From: Flavobacterium sp. MDT1-60 | GTDB lineage: Bacteria; Bacteroidota; Bacteroidia; Flavobacteriales; Flavobacteriaceae | Length of the DNA: 64,000 nucleotides | Direction: 5' to 3' | Assembly (NCBI RefSeq): GCF_014844035.1 | Contig: NZ_CP062159.1 | Span: 5,270,001-5,334,000, forward strand | Shown here: positions 14,883 through 24,426 of the stretch, in pieces | How the letters are laid out: each line of letters starts with the position of its first letter | How positions within the stretch are numbered: the stretch's first letter is position 1 | The notes under the pieces: model-generated | Told to the model about the DNA's origin: nothing | Database searches by the model: none | Seen by the model: the letters and a program-made list of their open reading frames with translations, nothing else | Translations under genes and position numbers: made by a program

Positions 14883-17786
14883 TTGGAACCTACAAAATCA
14901 TTTCAATTTTGTTTTGACATCAGTTTTGACAAAAATCTTAATGCCTTTATTCCAACTGCTTATATTGTTGAGAATACTACTGAAATTAAATATCTGGACA
15001 AAAAAGCAACAGCCAGCATACTTGAAAGTTTCGGAATTATTTTTGAAAATTTAGATTCCAATACAAAAAAAATACTGACGGTTTGCGAATCTTTAAAGTC
15101 TGATTTTATTTTCAAAAAATTCAGTGCAAAAATCAAATCGGCCAAGACAATTGCTGACTTGCAAAAAGATTCGAAAATTGATTTTGCCATTCGTCAGCAT
15201 TTAAAATTAAATTTAGATTCCTTTTATACTTTAATTGTACAGGAACAATTTCCGTTGTCAATCAACATCGGACCTGAAAAGGATTTTTATCGCTCAAAAG
15301 TTGATATTAGTCCACTGTATTTTGAACCACAAATTCAATTCGATAAACACACCGAAGGAATTACCTATACTCTTTCTTTAAAAGAAAATGAAACTACATT
15401 TTCACCAATGAATAGTAGCGTGGATATGCTGCTGGATGAGCCGGGCTGGTTAATTATCGATAAAAAATTAGGAAAATTAAAAGAGCTTAATTCTAAAAAA
15501 CTTTCTCCTTTTCTAAAGAAAAAATCGATCGAAATACCTTCAAAATTAGTTGATGATTACTTTAAAAGTTTTATTCCTGAAATAGCTAAAAAAATCGACA
15601 TTCAAGCTACAGGCTTTGAAATTGAACTTCGTGACAAAATAGTTTCCTGTACGATTCAGCCTGTTTATGATTTCTTCAAAAACTGTTATTATCTCAACCT
15701 TTATTTTGATTATAATGGATATTCATTTGATGCCAGTAAAACCAAAAAGACACATTCGTTTGTGGATTTCAGCGTTGCCAATGAACCTAAAATAATTCAG
15801 TTTAAACGAAGTTCTGACGAAAGTTTATATACAGATAAATTGCTACAACTTAGTTTGATAAAAATCAAAAACGAATTATTCGGATCGAATTCAGATGCCG
15901 AAACGCACGATCCTTACGCTAATATCCAATTTGTTATTGACCATAAAGAAGAGCTTGAAAACTTAGGTTTTACCATCCAAAATCTGAAACTGGAAAGCAA
16001 AGAAATCATTACAGAAAGTCATACTGTCTTAGCTTCAAAAGAAGAAACAAAAGAAGATTGGTTTGACATCAAAATAATGATTACGATTGGAGTTTTTACC
16101 ATCAATTTCAGCGAAATCATTCCGAATATAAAAAGCAAAGAAAGACTCTTTTTATTGCCTGATGGAAACTATTTCCTGATTCCGCTAGAATGGCTCAGCA
16201 AATACAGTTCGCTGGCCAAATTAGCCAAAACAGAAAATGAAAATCTTCTTTTGCGTAAAAGTAATTTCACTGCTTTAGACACTATTTCGGAAATTAAAAA
16301 TGATGTAATCCAAAAAGCAGAATATACCCCTTCTGATTTACTGAAAGCAACTTTGAGACCATACCAAATTGAGGGTGTAAAATGGCTTTTAGGTCATTTC
16401 AACTCCAACTTAGGTGCTTGTCTCGCTGATGATATGGGACTCGGAAAGACATTACAAACTTTAGCCGTTCTGGTTGCTGTGCAGGAACAATTAGGATTTA
16501 CGACTAAAACCACGAATTTTGATTTGTTTCAAAATGAAACGACTATTGAAAGAGAGCCTCTAAAAACCCTGATTGTTTTGCCTTCATCATTGGTTTTTAA
16601 CTGGTATAACGAGTCTTCAAAATTTACACCGCATTTTTCAAAAATGCAATATATTGGTAACGACAGAAAACTGTTAACAAATAGATTAGCATCAACAGAT
16701 TTAATTTTTACCAGCTACAGTATTGTTCATCGTGATATTTCAATTTTAGAAAAATATAATTTCCGATATTTAATTTTGGACGAAAGCCAATACATTAAAA
16801 ATAAAAATTCTAAGATTTTTAAAGCCATCAATAAAATAAATACAGCTCATAAAATCGCACTAAGCGGTACCCCTATCGAAAATTCGCTGGAAGATTTATG
16901 GTCTCAAATGCAGTTTATAAATCCCGATATTTTGGGGACTTATGCTTTTTTTGCAGAAAATTTTAAAATTCCGATTGAGAAAAAGCAAGACGAAAATAGT
17001 TTAGCTGAATTAAAAAATCTGGTTCAGCCTTATATTTTAAGACGAACAAAAGAACAGGTTTTAAAGGATTTACCGGAATTGACAGAGCAGATTTATTATT
17101 GCGATATGGATCCTGAACAGGAAAAATTATATGAGAAAGAAAAGTCAAAAGCTCGTAATTTTTTATTAAAAACTGATGGAACCAGTCCTGATAAAATTAG
17201 CATTATCAACACTTTGATGAAGTTGAGACAGTTGAGCAATCATCCAAAAATGATCGATCATGAGTCTGAAATTGATTCGGGAAAATACATTGCAGTTACT
17301 AATTATCTGGAAAATTTAGTAAAAGGAAAACAAAAGACTATTATTTTCAGCTCCTTTGTTACTAATTTGAATTTTTACACTACTTGGTGCAAGGAAAATA
17401 AAATAGGATATTGTGAAATTACAGGCGAAACTCCTGCCAGTAAAAGAGAACATCAGGTAAAACTATTTCAGGAAAAAGAAGAGCCTTTGTTATTTTTTAT
17501 TTCACTTAAAGCAGGTGGCGTTGGTTTGAATATTACCAAGGCTTCTTATGTTTTATTTTTAGATCCGTGGTGGAATCCTTTTGCAGAAAAACAAGGAGTT
17601 GGAAGGGCGCACCGAATCGGACAATTAAATAAGGTAAATGTAATTCGCTTTATTTCGAAAAATACAGTAGAAGAAAAAATAATCAAACTGCAGGAAAACA
17701 AAAAGCTGTTATCTGATTCACTTTTGGAAGAAAGTTATATCAACGACGAAATCGAAGTTAATTTGAAATACATACTTGGTTCATAA
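14883..17786 (+). CDS. SNF2-family DEAD/DEAH box helicase
   Basis: This 967-residue ATPase of the SNF2/RapA-like group probably remodels protein-nucleic acid complexes. The N-terminal 480 residues are a family-specific region without a clear zinc finger. The ATPase core has Walker A A-D-D-M-G-L-G-K-T with Lys522, motif II L-D-E-S-Q at 632-636 and motif III ALSGTPIENSLEDLWS. The C-terminal helicase lobe has SLKAGGVGLNIT and FLDPWWNPFAEKQGVGRAHR. The open frame begins with TTG at 14883. No earlier ATG is in frame and the next Met is far downstream, so TTG is the likely start. Confidence 0.9.
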   Translation: MEPTKSFQFCFDISFDKNLNAFIPTAYIVENTTEIKYLDKKATASILESFGIIFENLDSNTKKILTVCESLKSDFIFKKFSAKIKSAKTIADLQKDSKIDFAIRQHLKLNLDSFYTLIVQEQFPLSINIGPEKDFYRSKVDISPLYFEPQIQFDKHTEGITYTLSLKENETTFSPMNSSVDMLLDEPGWLIIDKKLGKLKELNSKKLSPFLKKKSIEIPSKLVDDYFKSFIPEIAKKIDIQATGFEIELRDKIVSCTIQPVYDFFKNCYYLNLYFDYNGYSFDASKTKKTHSFVDFSVANEPKIIQFKRSSDESLYTDKLLQLSLIKIKNELFGSNSDAETHDPYANIQFVIDHKEELENLGFTIQNLKLESKEIITESHTVLASKEETKEDWFDIKIMITIGVFTINFSEIIPNIKSKERLFLLPDGNYFLIPLEWLSKYSSLAKLAKTENENLLLRKSNFTALDTISEIKNDVIQKAEYTPSDLLKATLRPYQIEGVKWLLGHFNSNLGACLADDMGLGKTLQTLAVLVAVQEQLGFTTKTTNFDLFQNETTIEREPLKTLIVLPSSLVFNWYNESSKFTPHFSKMQYIGNDRKLLTNRLASTDLIFTSYSIVHRDISILEKYNFRYLILDESQYIKNKNSKIFKAINKINTAHKIALSGTPIENSLEDLWSQMQFINPDILGTYAFFAENFKIPIEKKQDENSLAELKNLVQPYILRRTKEQVLKDLPELTEQIYYCDMDPEQEKLYEKEKSKARNFLLKTDGTSPDKISIINTLMKLRQLSNHPKMIDHESEIDSGKYIAVTNYLENLVKGKQKTIIFSSFVTNLNFYTTWCKENKIGYCEITGETPASKREHQVKLFQEKEEPLLFFISLKAGGVGLNITKASYVLFLDPWWNPFAEKQGVGRAHRIGQLNKVNVIRFISKNTVEEKIIKLQENKKLLSDSLLEESYINDEIEVNLKYILGS

Positions 17787-17866
17787 CAAATTGTTCTTAA
17801 AACCAATAAAACGACTTATTTTTCGTTGTATAAATTGTTATATTTACAATCTTACAACGTAATAAG

Positions 17867-19126
17867 ATGCCAAAATTTTTGTTTCAAAGTTTACTTTTAC
17901 TTTTCATTTTTACTTCGGCGAAAGCCCAGGAAGTACAAACCGAAGTTACTCCTCCCTATAATATCAAAACCGTTTCATTTGTTCAGAATGGAAATAATGT
18001 CGTGCCGATTTTCGAATTAGGTTCGACATTTGAATTACAATTTGATGATTTGTTTGGAAATGAAGCCAATTATTATTTTGATTTAATTCATTGCGATTAT
18101 AACTGGATTCCAACTGATATTCCGAAAACGGATTATGTTCGCGGTTTTGACAATCAGAGAATTACAGATTACTCTAATTCCTTTAATACGCTTCAGGCTT
18201 TTTCTCATTATCGCCTTTCTTTTCCGAACCAGTTTACTACGCAATTGAGAATTTCAGGGAATTATATGCTGAGAATTTTGAATGAAGACAGAGAAGTTGT
18301 TTTCTCCAGAAAATTCATTTTATTTGAAGATCATTCAACGGTTGGAGCTTTAGTAAAACGAAGCCGAAACCTCAGCAATATTGATTACAAGCAAAATCTT
18401 GAATTTACTGTGCTTTCAAATGATATTGTTTTTCAGACCCCTTTGCAAAACTTAAAAGTGCTGTTATTGCAAAATGGGGATTTTAATACTAGTATCAAAA
18501 ATATTGTTCCACAATACACAATAGGAAATCAAATGGTTTATAAATACGATAAAGAGACACAATTTTGGGCAGGAAATGAGTTTTTATATTTTGAAAATAA
18601 AGACATTCGTGCCGCAAGTAATAATGTTGCAAAAGTAGGTTCGGCGAACGATATTTACAGTTCCTTTTTATATACCAATCAGGCGAGAGCAAACCAGATT
18701 TATACCTTATATGAAGATGTAGACGGAAATTTTGTTGTAAAAAACATAAACGCCTCTAATAATGAAATTGAAGCTGATTATGCCTGGGTTTATTTTAGTC
18801 TTTCAGCTCCGGCTTTCCAGTTAAATAAAGACATTTATATTGTTGGAATGTTCAACAATTACAGCTTATCTCCAGAATACAAAATGGACTACAATGAAAA
18901 AAAAGGAGTCTACGAAAAAGCAGTCATGATCAAACAAGGTTTTACCAATTTTGAGTATCGCGTGGCCGATAAAAAAGGTATGATTGATTATGAAAATGCT
19001 ATTGATGGTAATTTCTATCAGACAGAAAACGAGTACACTGTCCTGGTTTATTACAAACATAGTTCAGATCGATACGAAAGAGTAATCGGAAAAGGAAATG
19101 CAAACTCAATAAACATCACTAATTAA
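17867..19126 (+). CDS. Type IX secretion system plug protein (DUF5103)
   Basis: This 419-residue secreted protein has a signal peptide ending AKAQ. It matches the DUF5103 family by its opening YNIKTVSFVQNGNNVVPIFE and segments FDLIHCDYNW and YVRGFDNQRITDYSNSFNT. A C-terminal early-set-like beta domain starts around residue 310 (YIVGMFNNYSLSPEYKMDYN). In Flavobacterium johnsoniae a DUF5103 protein was found plugging the SprA translocon, and this gene sits next to apaG there too, as I recall. It probably gates type IX protein export at the outer membrane. Confidence 0.85.
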   Translation: MPKFLFQSLLLLFIFTSAKAQEVQTEVTPPYNIKTVSFVQNGNNVVPIFELGSTFELQFDDLFGNEANYYFDLIHCDYNWIPTDIPKTDYVRGFDNQRITDYSNSFNTLQAFSHYRLSFPNQFTTQLRISGNYMLRILNEDREVVFSRKFILFEDHSTVGALVKRSRNLSNIDYKQNLEFTVLSNDIVFQTPLQNLKVLLLQNGDFNTSIKNIVPQYTIGNQMVYKYDKETQFWAGNEFLYFENKDIRAASNNVAKVGSANDIYSSFLYTNQARANQIYTLYEDVDGNFVVKNINASNNEIEADYAWVYFSLSAPAFQLNKDIYIVGMFNNYSLSPEYKMDYNEKKGVYEKAVMIKQGFTNFEYRVADKKGMIDYENAIDGNFYQTENEYTVLVYYKHSSDRYERVIGKGNANSINITN

Positions 19127-19164
19127 AACATTGTTAAAGGATTTCGTTGAACGATTTTTTTTCG

Positions 19165-19172
19165 TAAGTTTG
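19165..19172 (+). promoter_or_regulatory. -7 box of apaG
   Basis: TAAGTTTG matches TAnnTTTG, 34 nt before the apaG ATG. A TTG at 19147-19149 gives a 15-nt spacer, slightly shorter than usual. ApaG therefore likely has its own promoter. Confidence 0.4.
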
Positions 19173-19205
19173 CATCTATAACACACACATATATACTACG
19201 TTAGT

Positions 19206-19592
19206 ATGGTTTCTCAGATCACAAGAGGCATAAAAATATCTGTTTTGACTAGTTTTGAAGGTACTTACTTCAAGAACTATAAGATTCACTTTGCCTTTAG
19301 TTACGTAGTTACGATTGAAAACCACAGTAAAGATTCAGTACAATTAACTTCTCGTCACTGGGAAATTTTTGATTCTCTTAACGACTTAGAAGTTGTTGAT
19401 GGAGAAGGTGTCATTGGAAAAAAACCAGTTTTAAAACCTGGAGAAAACCACACCTATAGTTCTGGTTGCTTGCTTTCATCTCCTTATGGTGCGATGAAAG
19501 GTCATTTTAATATGATCAATTTTACTACTACCAAAACGTTCAAAGTTATTGTTCCGACTTTTAGAATGTGTGCTCCATTTGCTTTAAATTAA
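19206..19592 (+). CDS. apaG: ApaG domain protein
   Basis: This 128-residue ApaG protein is a fibronectin-type-III-like beta sandwich. The family signature runs through YVVTIENHSKDSVQLTSRHW, then GVIGKKPVLKPGENHTYSSG and GAMKGHF. Members are annotated as Co2+/Mg2+ efflux associated, but the molecular role is poorly defined. The stop overlaps the convergent pdeM stop by 4 nt. Linkage to the T9SS plug gene is characteristic of Flavobacteria. Confidence 0.93.
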   Translation: MVSQITRGIKISVLTSFEGTYFKNYKIHFAFSYVVTIENHSKDSVQLTSRHWEIFDSLNDLEVVDGEGVIGKKPVLKPGENHTYSSGCLLSSPYGAMKGHFNMINFTTTKTFKVIVPTFRMCAPFALN

Positions 19593-20224
19593 TTTATCGA
19601 AATTTCTATTACACCCTCTCTTGTGATTGCATATGCTTTGTCATTTTCTGTCGGAGTCATATAGGAATTTCCAGTAAACTCTCCAAAAGCGGGAAAAATC
19701 AGCTGATTTGGTTTTCGAAAAAAACAAGGCAAACTTAAAAACTGTCTTCCCAATCCTTTTAATTGTATGGCAGGATGAATATGTCCGCAAAAATTAAAAA
19801 ATTCTTCTTTTTCTGTTGGATGATGCGTTAACAAGAAATCATCAATAATCAATTCACTGTAAATTTCAATATTCAGGTCTTCGTAATTACTTTTTGAAAT
19901 GATATCGTGGTTCCCTTCCACTAAAATTATTTTCTGTGAATGCTCTTTTATCCAATCCGTGAAAAAATTCCATTCGGTATTGATTTTACTATGAAATAAA
20001 TCTCCTAAAAAAATAATGGTTTCTGAACCAAATATTTCTAAAACCGTTTTTAAACGATTAAAATTTTCAAAAATAGCCTCTTTCGGAATTCCGATTCCAT
20101 GTTTTCTAAAATGGGTCACTTTTCCTAAATGAACATCCGAAATTAAAAGCATCTTTTTTTCTTCCCAAAAAACGGCACCAGATTGATGTAAAATGAATTT
20201 CTGATTATTAATTAATATTCTCAT
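19589..20224 (-). CDS. pdeM: Ligase-associated DNA repair phosphoesterase PdeM
   Basis: This 211-residue calcineurin-like metallophosphoesterase is the fourth and last gene of the ligase-associated DNA repair operon. Metal-binding motifs are D30-V-H32, G-D75-L-F-H, G-N105-H106-D and G-H148-I-H150-P, all intact. The ATG at 20224 lies 6 nt after the helicase stop. An in-frame TTG at 20230 abuts that stop and is less likely. By homology it is a DNA endonuclease/phosphodiesterase cooperating with the operon's helicase, ligase and exonuclease. Confidence 0.93.
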   Translation of the reverse strand: MRILINNQKFILHQSGAVFWEEKKMLLISDVHLGKVTHFRKHGIGIPKEAIFENFNRLKTVLEIFGSETIIFLGDLFHSKINTEWNFFTDWIKEHSQKIILVEGNHDIISKSNYEDLNIEIYSELIIDDFLLTHHPTEKEEFFNFCGHIHPAIQLKGLGRQFLSLPCFFRKPNQLIFPAFGEFTGNSYMTPTENDKAYAITREGVIEISIN

Positions 20225-20230
20225 AAACAA

Positions 20231-22720
20231 TTATTTCATGTAACTGGCTGTCATTTTTTTGATTCTTTCTTGTAGTGTTTCACTTGATAATTTCTCTCTG
20301 AGTCGATCTGTAATGATTGGAAAACTAAAAGGCGTTGGTTTATTACACTGTTTCCACACAATCGTTTGCCGGTTAATTCTTTCTAAAGCCTGAATCAAAC
20401 GTCCTTCTTCTAACTGATGTTCGAATGTTTCTATAAACGCCTGATGCAGCAATAAATTGTCAGGCTCAAAATCCCGAAAGACTTCAAAAAGTAATTGGGA
20501 ACCACTTTGCAAATGTTTGGTTTTAACTGGTCGGCCAGGCATTCCTGTAAAAACCAGGCCGGCGATTACAGCAATATCTCTGAATTTTCTTCTTGCCATT
20601 TCGGTCGAATTCAGACTTTTTTGTAAATCGTGATGTACATATTCCGTAGAAAATAAATCATTATCAAAAATAGCTTCCATATCAATTTCCTGATCGGAAA
20701 GTAGTTCAAAACCGTAATCATTATAGGCTAATGAAAACGTGATGGAGAACAACAGACTAATTCGGTAAGACAACATACTCGCTAAGGCTTCATGTACAAA
20801 CCTTCCTTCAAAAGGATAAAAAATAGCATGAAATCCTTCTCTGGTTTTAAATGTTTCAATTAAAAATTCATTGGCATCAGGAACAATACTTTCTTTCCGC
20901 TGTCTGTCAAAAATAGGTTTTAATGCTTTTAATTCGGGAGTTAGATTGTCAGTGTTTGCCGCATATAATTCTTCACGTAATAATTCACTCATTTGTACAG
21001 ACAACGCCATACGGCCTCCCATCCAACTTACTGTTTTAGAACTTTTTTTCAGATCTGCTTTCCGAACCAAAACCTGCATATTTTTGACACGGAATAATTC
21101 GAGTCTTTTTCCGGCAAACGTAAAAACATCTCCTGGTTTAAGTTTAGAGGCAAACCATTCTTCAATAGTTCCAATATAACCTCCACTTAAATATTTAACA
21201 TTAAGAACTGCATCTCCAACAATAGTCCCAATTTGCATTCTGTGGTGCATAGCTATTAATCTGCTATTGATTTTAAAACGTCCGTCTTCTTCGATTTCTA
21301 CTTTCTTAAATTCATCATAAGCTTGTAAACTCTGACTTCCGTTAGTAATAAAATTGAGAATCCAGTTCCAATTTTCTTTAGTCATATTTTGATAGCAGAA
21401 AGTTTGTTTTATCTCCTTGTAAATCTCATCCGGGGAAAATCCTTCAGAAACGGCCAGCGTATTTAAATATTGAACCAAAACATCCCAACTGTTCAAGTAC
21501 GGAATACGATCTTCGACAATCGTTTTTGCAGCCGCTTTTTTTAGTGCCGATGCCTCAATTAATTCAATTGCATGTGTGGCAAGAAAATAAATAACACTCT
21601 CTTTCCCCGGTTGATGACCGCTTCTTCCTGCTCTTTGCAGAAAACGTGCAACGCCTTTTGGTCCGCCAATCTGAATAATCGTTTCAACCGGTGCAAAGTC
21701 AACCCCCAAATCCAGACTTGAGGTACAAACTACCACTTTTAATTCTTCATTTCTGATCGCATTTTCAACCCATTGCCGAACCTCTCTACTGATACTTCCG
21801 TGATGCATGGCCATATCGCCGGCAAATTCAGGATATTTCTCCAGAATTGCCTGATACCACATTTCGCAAACGGAACGAACATTGGTAAAAATTAAAGTGG
21901 TTTTGCTTCTCCTAATGATTTTGGCCACCTCATCAATTAAATGCAAACCTAAGTGACCACGCCAGGGGTAGCTCTCCATTTTCTCCGGAAGAATTGAAAG
22001 CACTTTTATTTTCTTGTTGATATTTGCTTTTATCAAAACTGAATTTTTATACGCTTCAGAATCCAAACCTAACAATACTTGTTGTGCCAATTCCAAATTT
22101 CCAATGGTGGCTGAAATTCCCCAAATTTTCATTTTTGGGGCAACTGTTTTTAATCTTGACAAAGCCAATTCCATTTGAACACCTCGTTTTGTGCCTAATA
22201 ATTCATGCCATTCATCAACAACAATGGCAGAACAATTGGCAAAAGTTTTTGCAAATTCCTTTGATCCCAAAAGCAATTGTAAACTTTCAGGAGTTGTAAT
22301 CAGCAAGTCAGGCATTTTTTTGCTCTGTTTTGTTCTTTCGTTTTGCGAAGTATCTCCAGAACGAATTCCCACTGTTAATGACAAATCTAAATCTGTAATA
22401 ATTCGTTCAGCAGCTTGTTTTATTTCAACAGAAAGCGCTCGTAGAGGTGTAATCCAAATGGCTTTCAATCCTGACTTATGTTTAGCTACGCTCCGTTCGG
22501 CTTTGCCTCGGGTGGTTTTATAATCAGGATTTTGTTTGATGTAATCAAGAACTATCGGAAACCATAAGGCATAGGTTTTTCCGCTACCGGTTGGTGCATT
22601 TAACAAACCGTTTTTGCCTTGCAGAAATGCCGTCCAGGTTTGAGTCTGGAATGGAAAAGATTTCCATCCCTGATCCTTAAACCAGTTTTCCGCTAATACA
22701 TATAATTCGTCTCTGTTCAT
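20231..22720 (-). CDS. Ligase-associated DEXH-box DNA helicase (Lhr-Core type)
   Basis: This 829-residue superfamily 2 3'-5' helicase of the Lhr type has Walker A A-P-T-G-S-G-K48-T and motif II V-V-D-E-W-H-E-L. The motif III segment is ISATIGN, motif V is CTSSLDLGVDF and motif VI is RFLQRAGRSGH. The Lhr winged-helix and beta-barrel core follows to the C-terminus. The start is set at ATG 22720 (MNRDELYVLAENWF); a TTG at 22738 lies inside repeat sequence. The position between ligase and PdeM genes is the diagnostic order of this repair system. Confidence 0.94.
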   Translation of the reverse strand: MNRDELYVLAENWFKDQGWKSFPFQTQTWTAFLQGKNGLLNAPTGSGKTYALWFPIVLDYIKQNPDYKTTRGKAERSVAKHKSGLKAIWITPLRALSVEIKQAAERIITDLDLSLTVGIRSGDTSQNERTKQSKKMPDLLITTPESLQLLLGSKEFAKTFANCSAIVVDEWHELLGTKRGVQMELALSRLKTVAPKMKIWGISATIGNLELAQQVLLGLDSEAYKNSVLIKANINKKIKVLSILPEKMESYPWRGHLGLHLIDEVAKIIRRSKTTLIFTNVRSVCEMWYQAILEKYPEFAGDMAMHHGSISREVRQWVENAIRNEELKVVVCTSSLDLGVDFAPVETIIQIGGPKGVARFLQRAGRSGHQPGKESVIYFLATHAIELIEASALKKAAAKTIVEDRIPYLNSWDVLVQYLNTLAVSEGFSPDEIYKEIKQTFCYQNMTKENWNWILNFITNGSQSLQAYDEFKKVEIEEDGRFKINSRLIAMHHRMQIGTIVGDAVLNVKYLSGGYIGTIEEWFASKLKPGDVFTFAGKRLELFRVKNMQVLVRKADLKKSSKTVSWMGGRMALSVQMSELLREELYAANTDNLTPELKALKPIFDRQRKESIVPDANEFLIETFKTREGFHAIFYPFEGRFVHEALASMLSYRISLLFSITFSLAYNDYGFELLSDQEIDMEAIFDNDLFSTEYVHHDLQKSLNSTEMARRKFRDIAVIAGLVFTGMPGRPVKTKHLQSGSQLLFEVFRDFEPDNLLLHQAFIETFEHQLEEGRLIQALERINRQTIVWKQCNKPTPFSFPIITDRLREKLSSETLQERIKKMTASYMK

Positions 22721-22729
22721 TTTTTTTAT

Positions 22730-22824
22730 AAGGTTCAAAGTTTCAAAGGTTCAGAGGGACAAAGTTTAGCTGTTTCCTAAAGTTTTTTTCTTTGAAACTC
22801 TGTTGCTTTGTCCCTTTGAACCTT
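22730..22824. repeat. Inverted repeat of GGTTCAAAG family between helicase and ligase
   Basis: The left arm begins AAGGTTCAAAGTTTCAAAGG and includes GAGGGACAAAG. The right arm includes CTTTGTCCCTTTGAACCTT. The ends pair over about 10 nt and the inner GGGACAAAG/CTTTGTCCC boxes pair as well. It fills the whole gap between the ligase stop and the helicase start, inside an otherwise tightly packed operon. Related single boxes occur near 37519 and 49010. Confidence 0.65.
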
Positions 22825-24426
22825 TTATGAAATCATACTTTTCAAATCTTCAATCGAATTAGCATCTTCAATTTTTTTATCGTGTCGCCATCTCAGAATT
22901 CTTGGAAATCTCGTAGCAACGCCACTTTTATGTCTTTTTGAAAGTGCGATCCCTTCAAAACCAATTTCGAAAACTAATTTTGGGGTTACACTTCTAACCG
23001 GACCAAATCTTTCTAATGTGTTTTTCTTTATAAAATCATCTACTTGTCGGAATTCGGCATCGGTTAAACCGGAGTAGGCTTTTGCGAAAGTGACCAGTTC
23101 CTTTTCGTCTTTTTCATTCGTTTGCCAAAGTGCGAAAGTGTAATCGGTAAATAAATTCGATCTTCGACCGTGACCTCGCATGGCGTACGTTAAAACCGCA
23201 TCAATTACCAAAGGTTCTATTTTCCATTTCCACCAATCGCCTTTTTTTCTTCCAACCTGATAAGTCGAATTGTTGCGTTTTATCATCAAACCTTCGCTTT
23301 TCATTTCGCGGGCACGCATTCTTTCGACCGCAACATCTTCCCAGGAATGGAGCAAAACTCTTTTTGATAACTGAAAATTTTTAGTTTTATCTTTTATCGA
23401 ATCATATAATTGTTCTAATAGTAATCTTCTTTCTGAATACGGTAGATTTCTAATATCCTGACCTTCCCATTCTAAAATATCATACGCTTTTAAGATTACT
23501 GGAACTTTTTCGAGCAAACTGACTGATATCGTTTTGCGACCAATCCTAGTTTGCAAATCATTGAAAGTTCCAATTTCTCCTTCGGGAAAAGCTAAAATTT
23601 CGGCATCAATAACAGTTCCGTTGGGAATTAAACCGACAAAAGATTTAAACTCCGGATATTTATCGGTTACCAACTCCTCGCCTCTTGACCAGACATAAAT
23701 TTCGCTTTCGCGGATAATCGTTTGAGATCGAATTCCATCCCATTTATGTTCGACGGACCAGTCCTCCGGATTTCCTAAATTGTTAACTTCACCTTCAATT
23801 GGATACGCCAGATAAAACGGATACGGTTTCGATAAATAATCACTACTTTTTTCGTCTAAAATCAATTCCTGAAAAGTAATTGTATTAGGATCCCAATTCC
23901 CCATTAATTTATAAGCTAAAGCATCTTCATCAACATCTTCTGCTTTAGAAAGTGCCCTTGTCATTAATTTTTGGCTTACGCCGATTCTGAAACTTCCAGT
24001 GATTAATTTCGTAAAAACAAAACGTTCGTAATAATTCAACGCCAACCAGTTTTCCTGCAAATATTCTTTTTTCTCAGGATCAGATTTCTTTTTTAAGGCA
24101 ATAATCTCCTGAAGATATTCGGTTAAACTTTTATCAGAATGTTCTTTTGTAGTTGGAATAATCAGAGCTATTGTTTCGGTCAAATCACCAACGATATGAT
24201 AACTTTCTTCAAAAAGCCATAACGGAATATTGGCTAATTCATTTGCCCAATTACGCAATAAAGTGGTATTAACAGGTCTCGGCGGACGACGGTGCGATAA
24301 AATAGCAATCGTCCACACTTTGTCTTCCGGCGATGCGTTTTTAAAATACAGGGTCAGTGCATCGACTTTTACATTCGTTTTGTTTGAACTGTCAAGGACT
24401 TTTATGAGTTGGGCGAAATTTTTCAT
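22825..24426 (-). CDS. ATP-dependent DNA ligase (ligase-associated repair system)
   Basis: This 533-residue ATP-dependent DNA ligase has an N-terminal DNA-binding domain (1-200). The adenylylation motif E-H-K228-W-D-G-I-R supplies the nucleotidyl lysine. Motif III-like GTVIDAEIL, motif IV EGLMIKR and motif V WWKWKI follow, then an OB-fold C-terminus ending SGVATRFPRILRWR. It repairs nicks with ATP, in addition to the NAD-dependent LigA expected elsewhere. Its start overlaps the exonuclease stop in an ATGA, showing translational coupling. Confidence 0.95.
   Translation of the reverse strand: MKNFAQLIKVLDSSNKTNVKVDALTLYFKNASPEDKVWTIAILSHRRPPRPVNTTLLRNWANELANIPLWLFEESYHIVGDLTETIALIIPTTKEHSDKSLTEYLQEIIALKKKSDPEKKEYLQENWLALNYYERFVFTKLITGSFRIGVSQKLMTRALSKAEDVDEDALAYKLMGNWDPNTITFQELILDEKSSDYLSKPYPFYLAYPIEGEVNNLGNPEDWSVEHKWDGIRSQTIIRESEIYVWSRGEELVTDKYPEFKSFVGLIPNGTVIDAEILAFPEGEIGTFNDLQTRIGRKTISVSLLEKVPVILKAYDILEWEGQDIRNLPYSERRLLLEQLYDSIKDKTKNFQLSKRVLLHSWEDVAVERMRAREMKSEGLMIKRNNSTYQVGRKKGDWWKWKIEPLVIDAVLTYAMRGHGRRSNLFTDYTFALWQTNEKDEKELVTFAKAYSGLTDAEFRQVDDFIKKNTLERFGPVRSVTPKLVFEIGFEGIALSKRHKSGVATRFPRILRWRHDKKIEDANSIEDLKSMIS

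Noticed and set aside
20871..21179. 102-codon plus-strand frame inside the Lhr helicase
   Set aside because: It is wholly antisense to a conserved helicase region, with no promoter or family resemblance.
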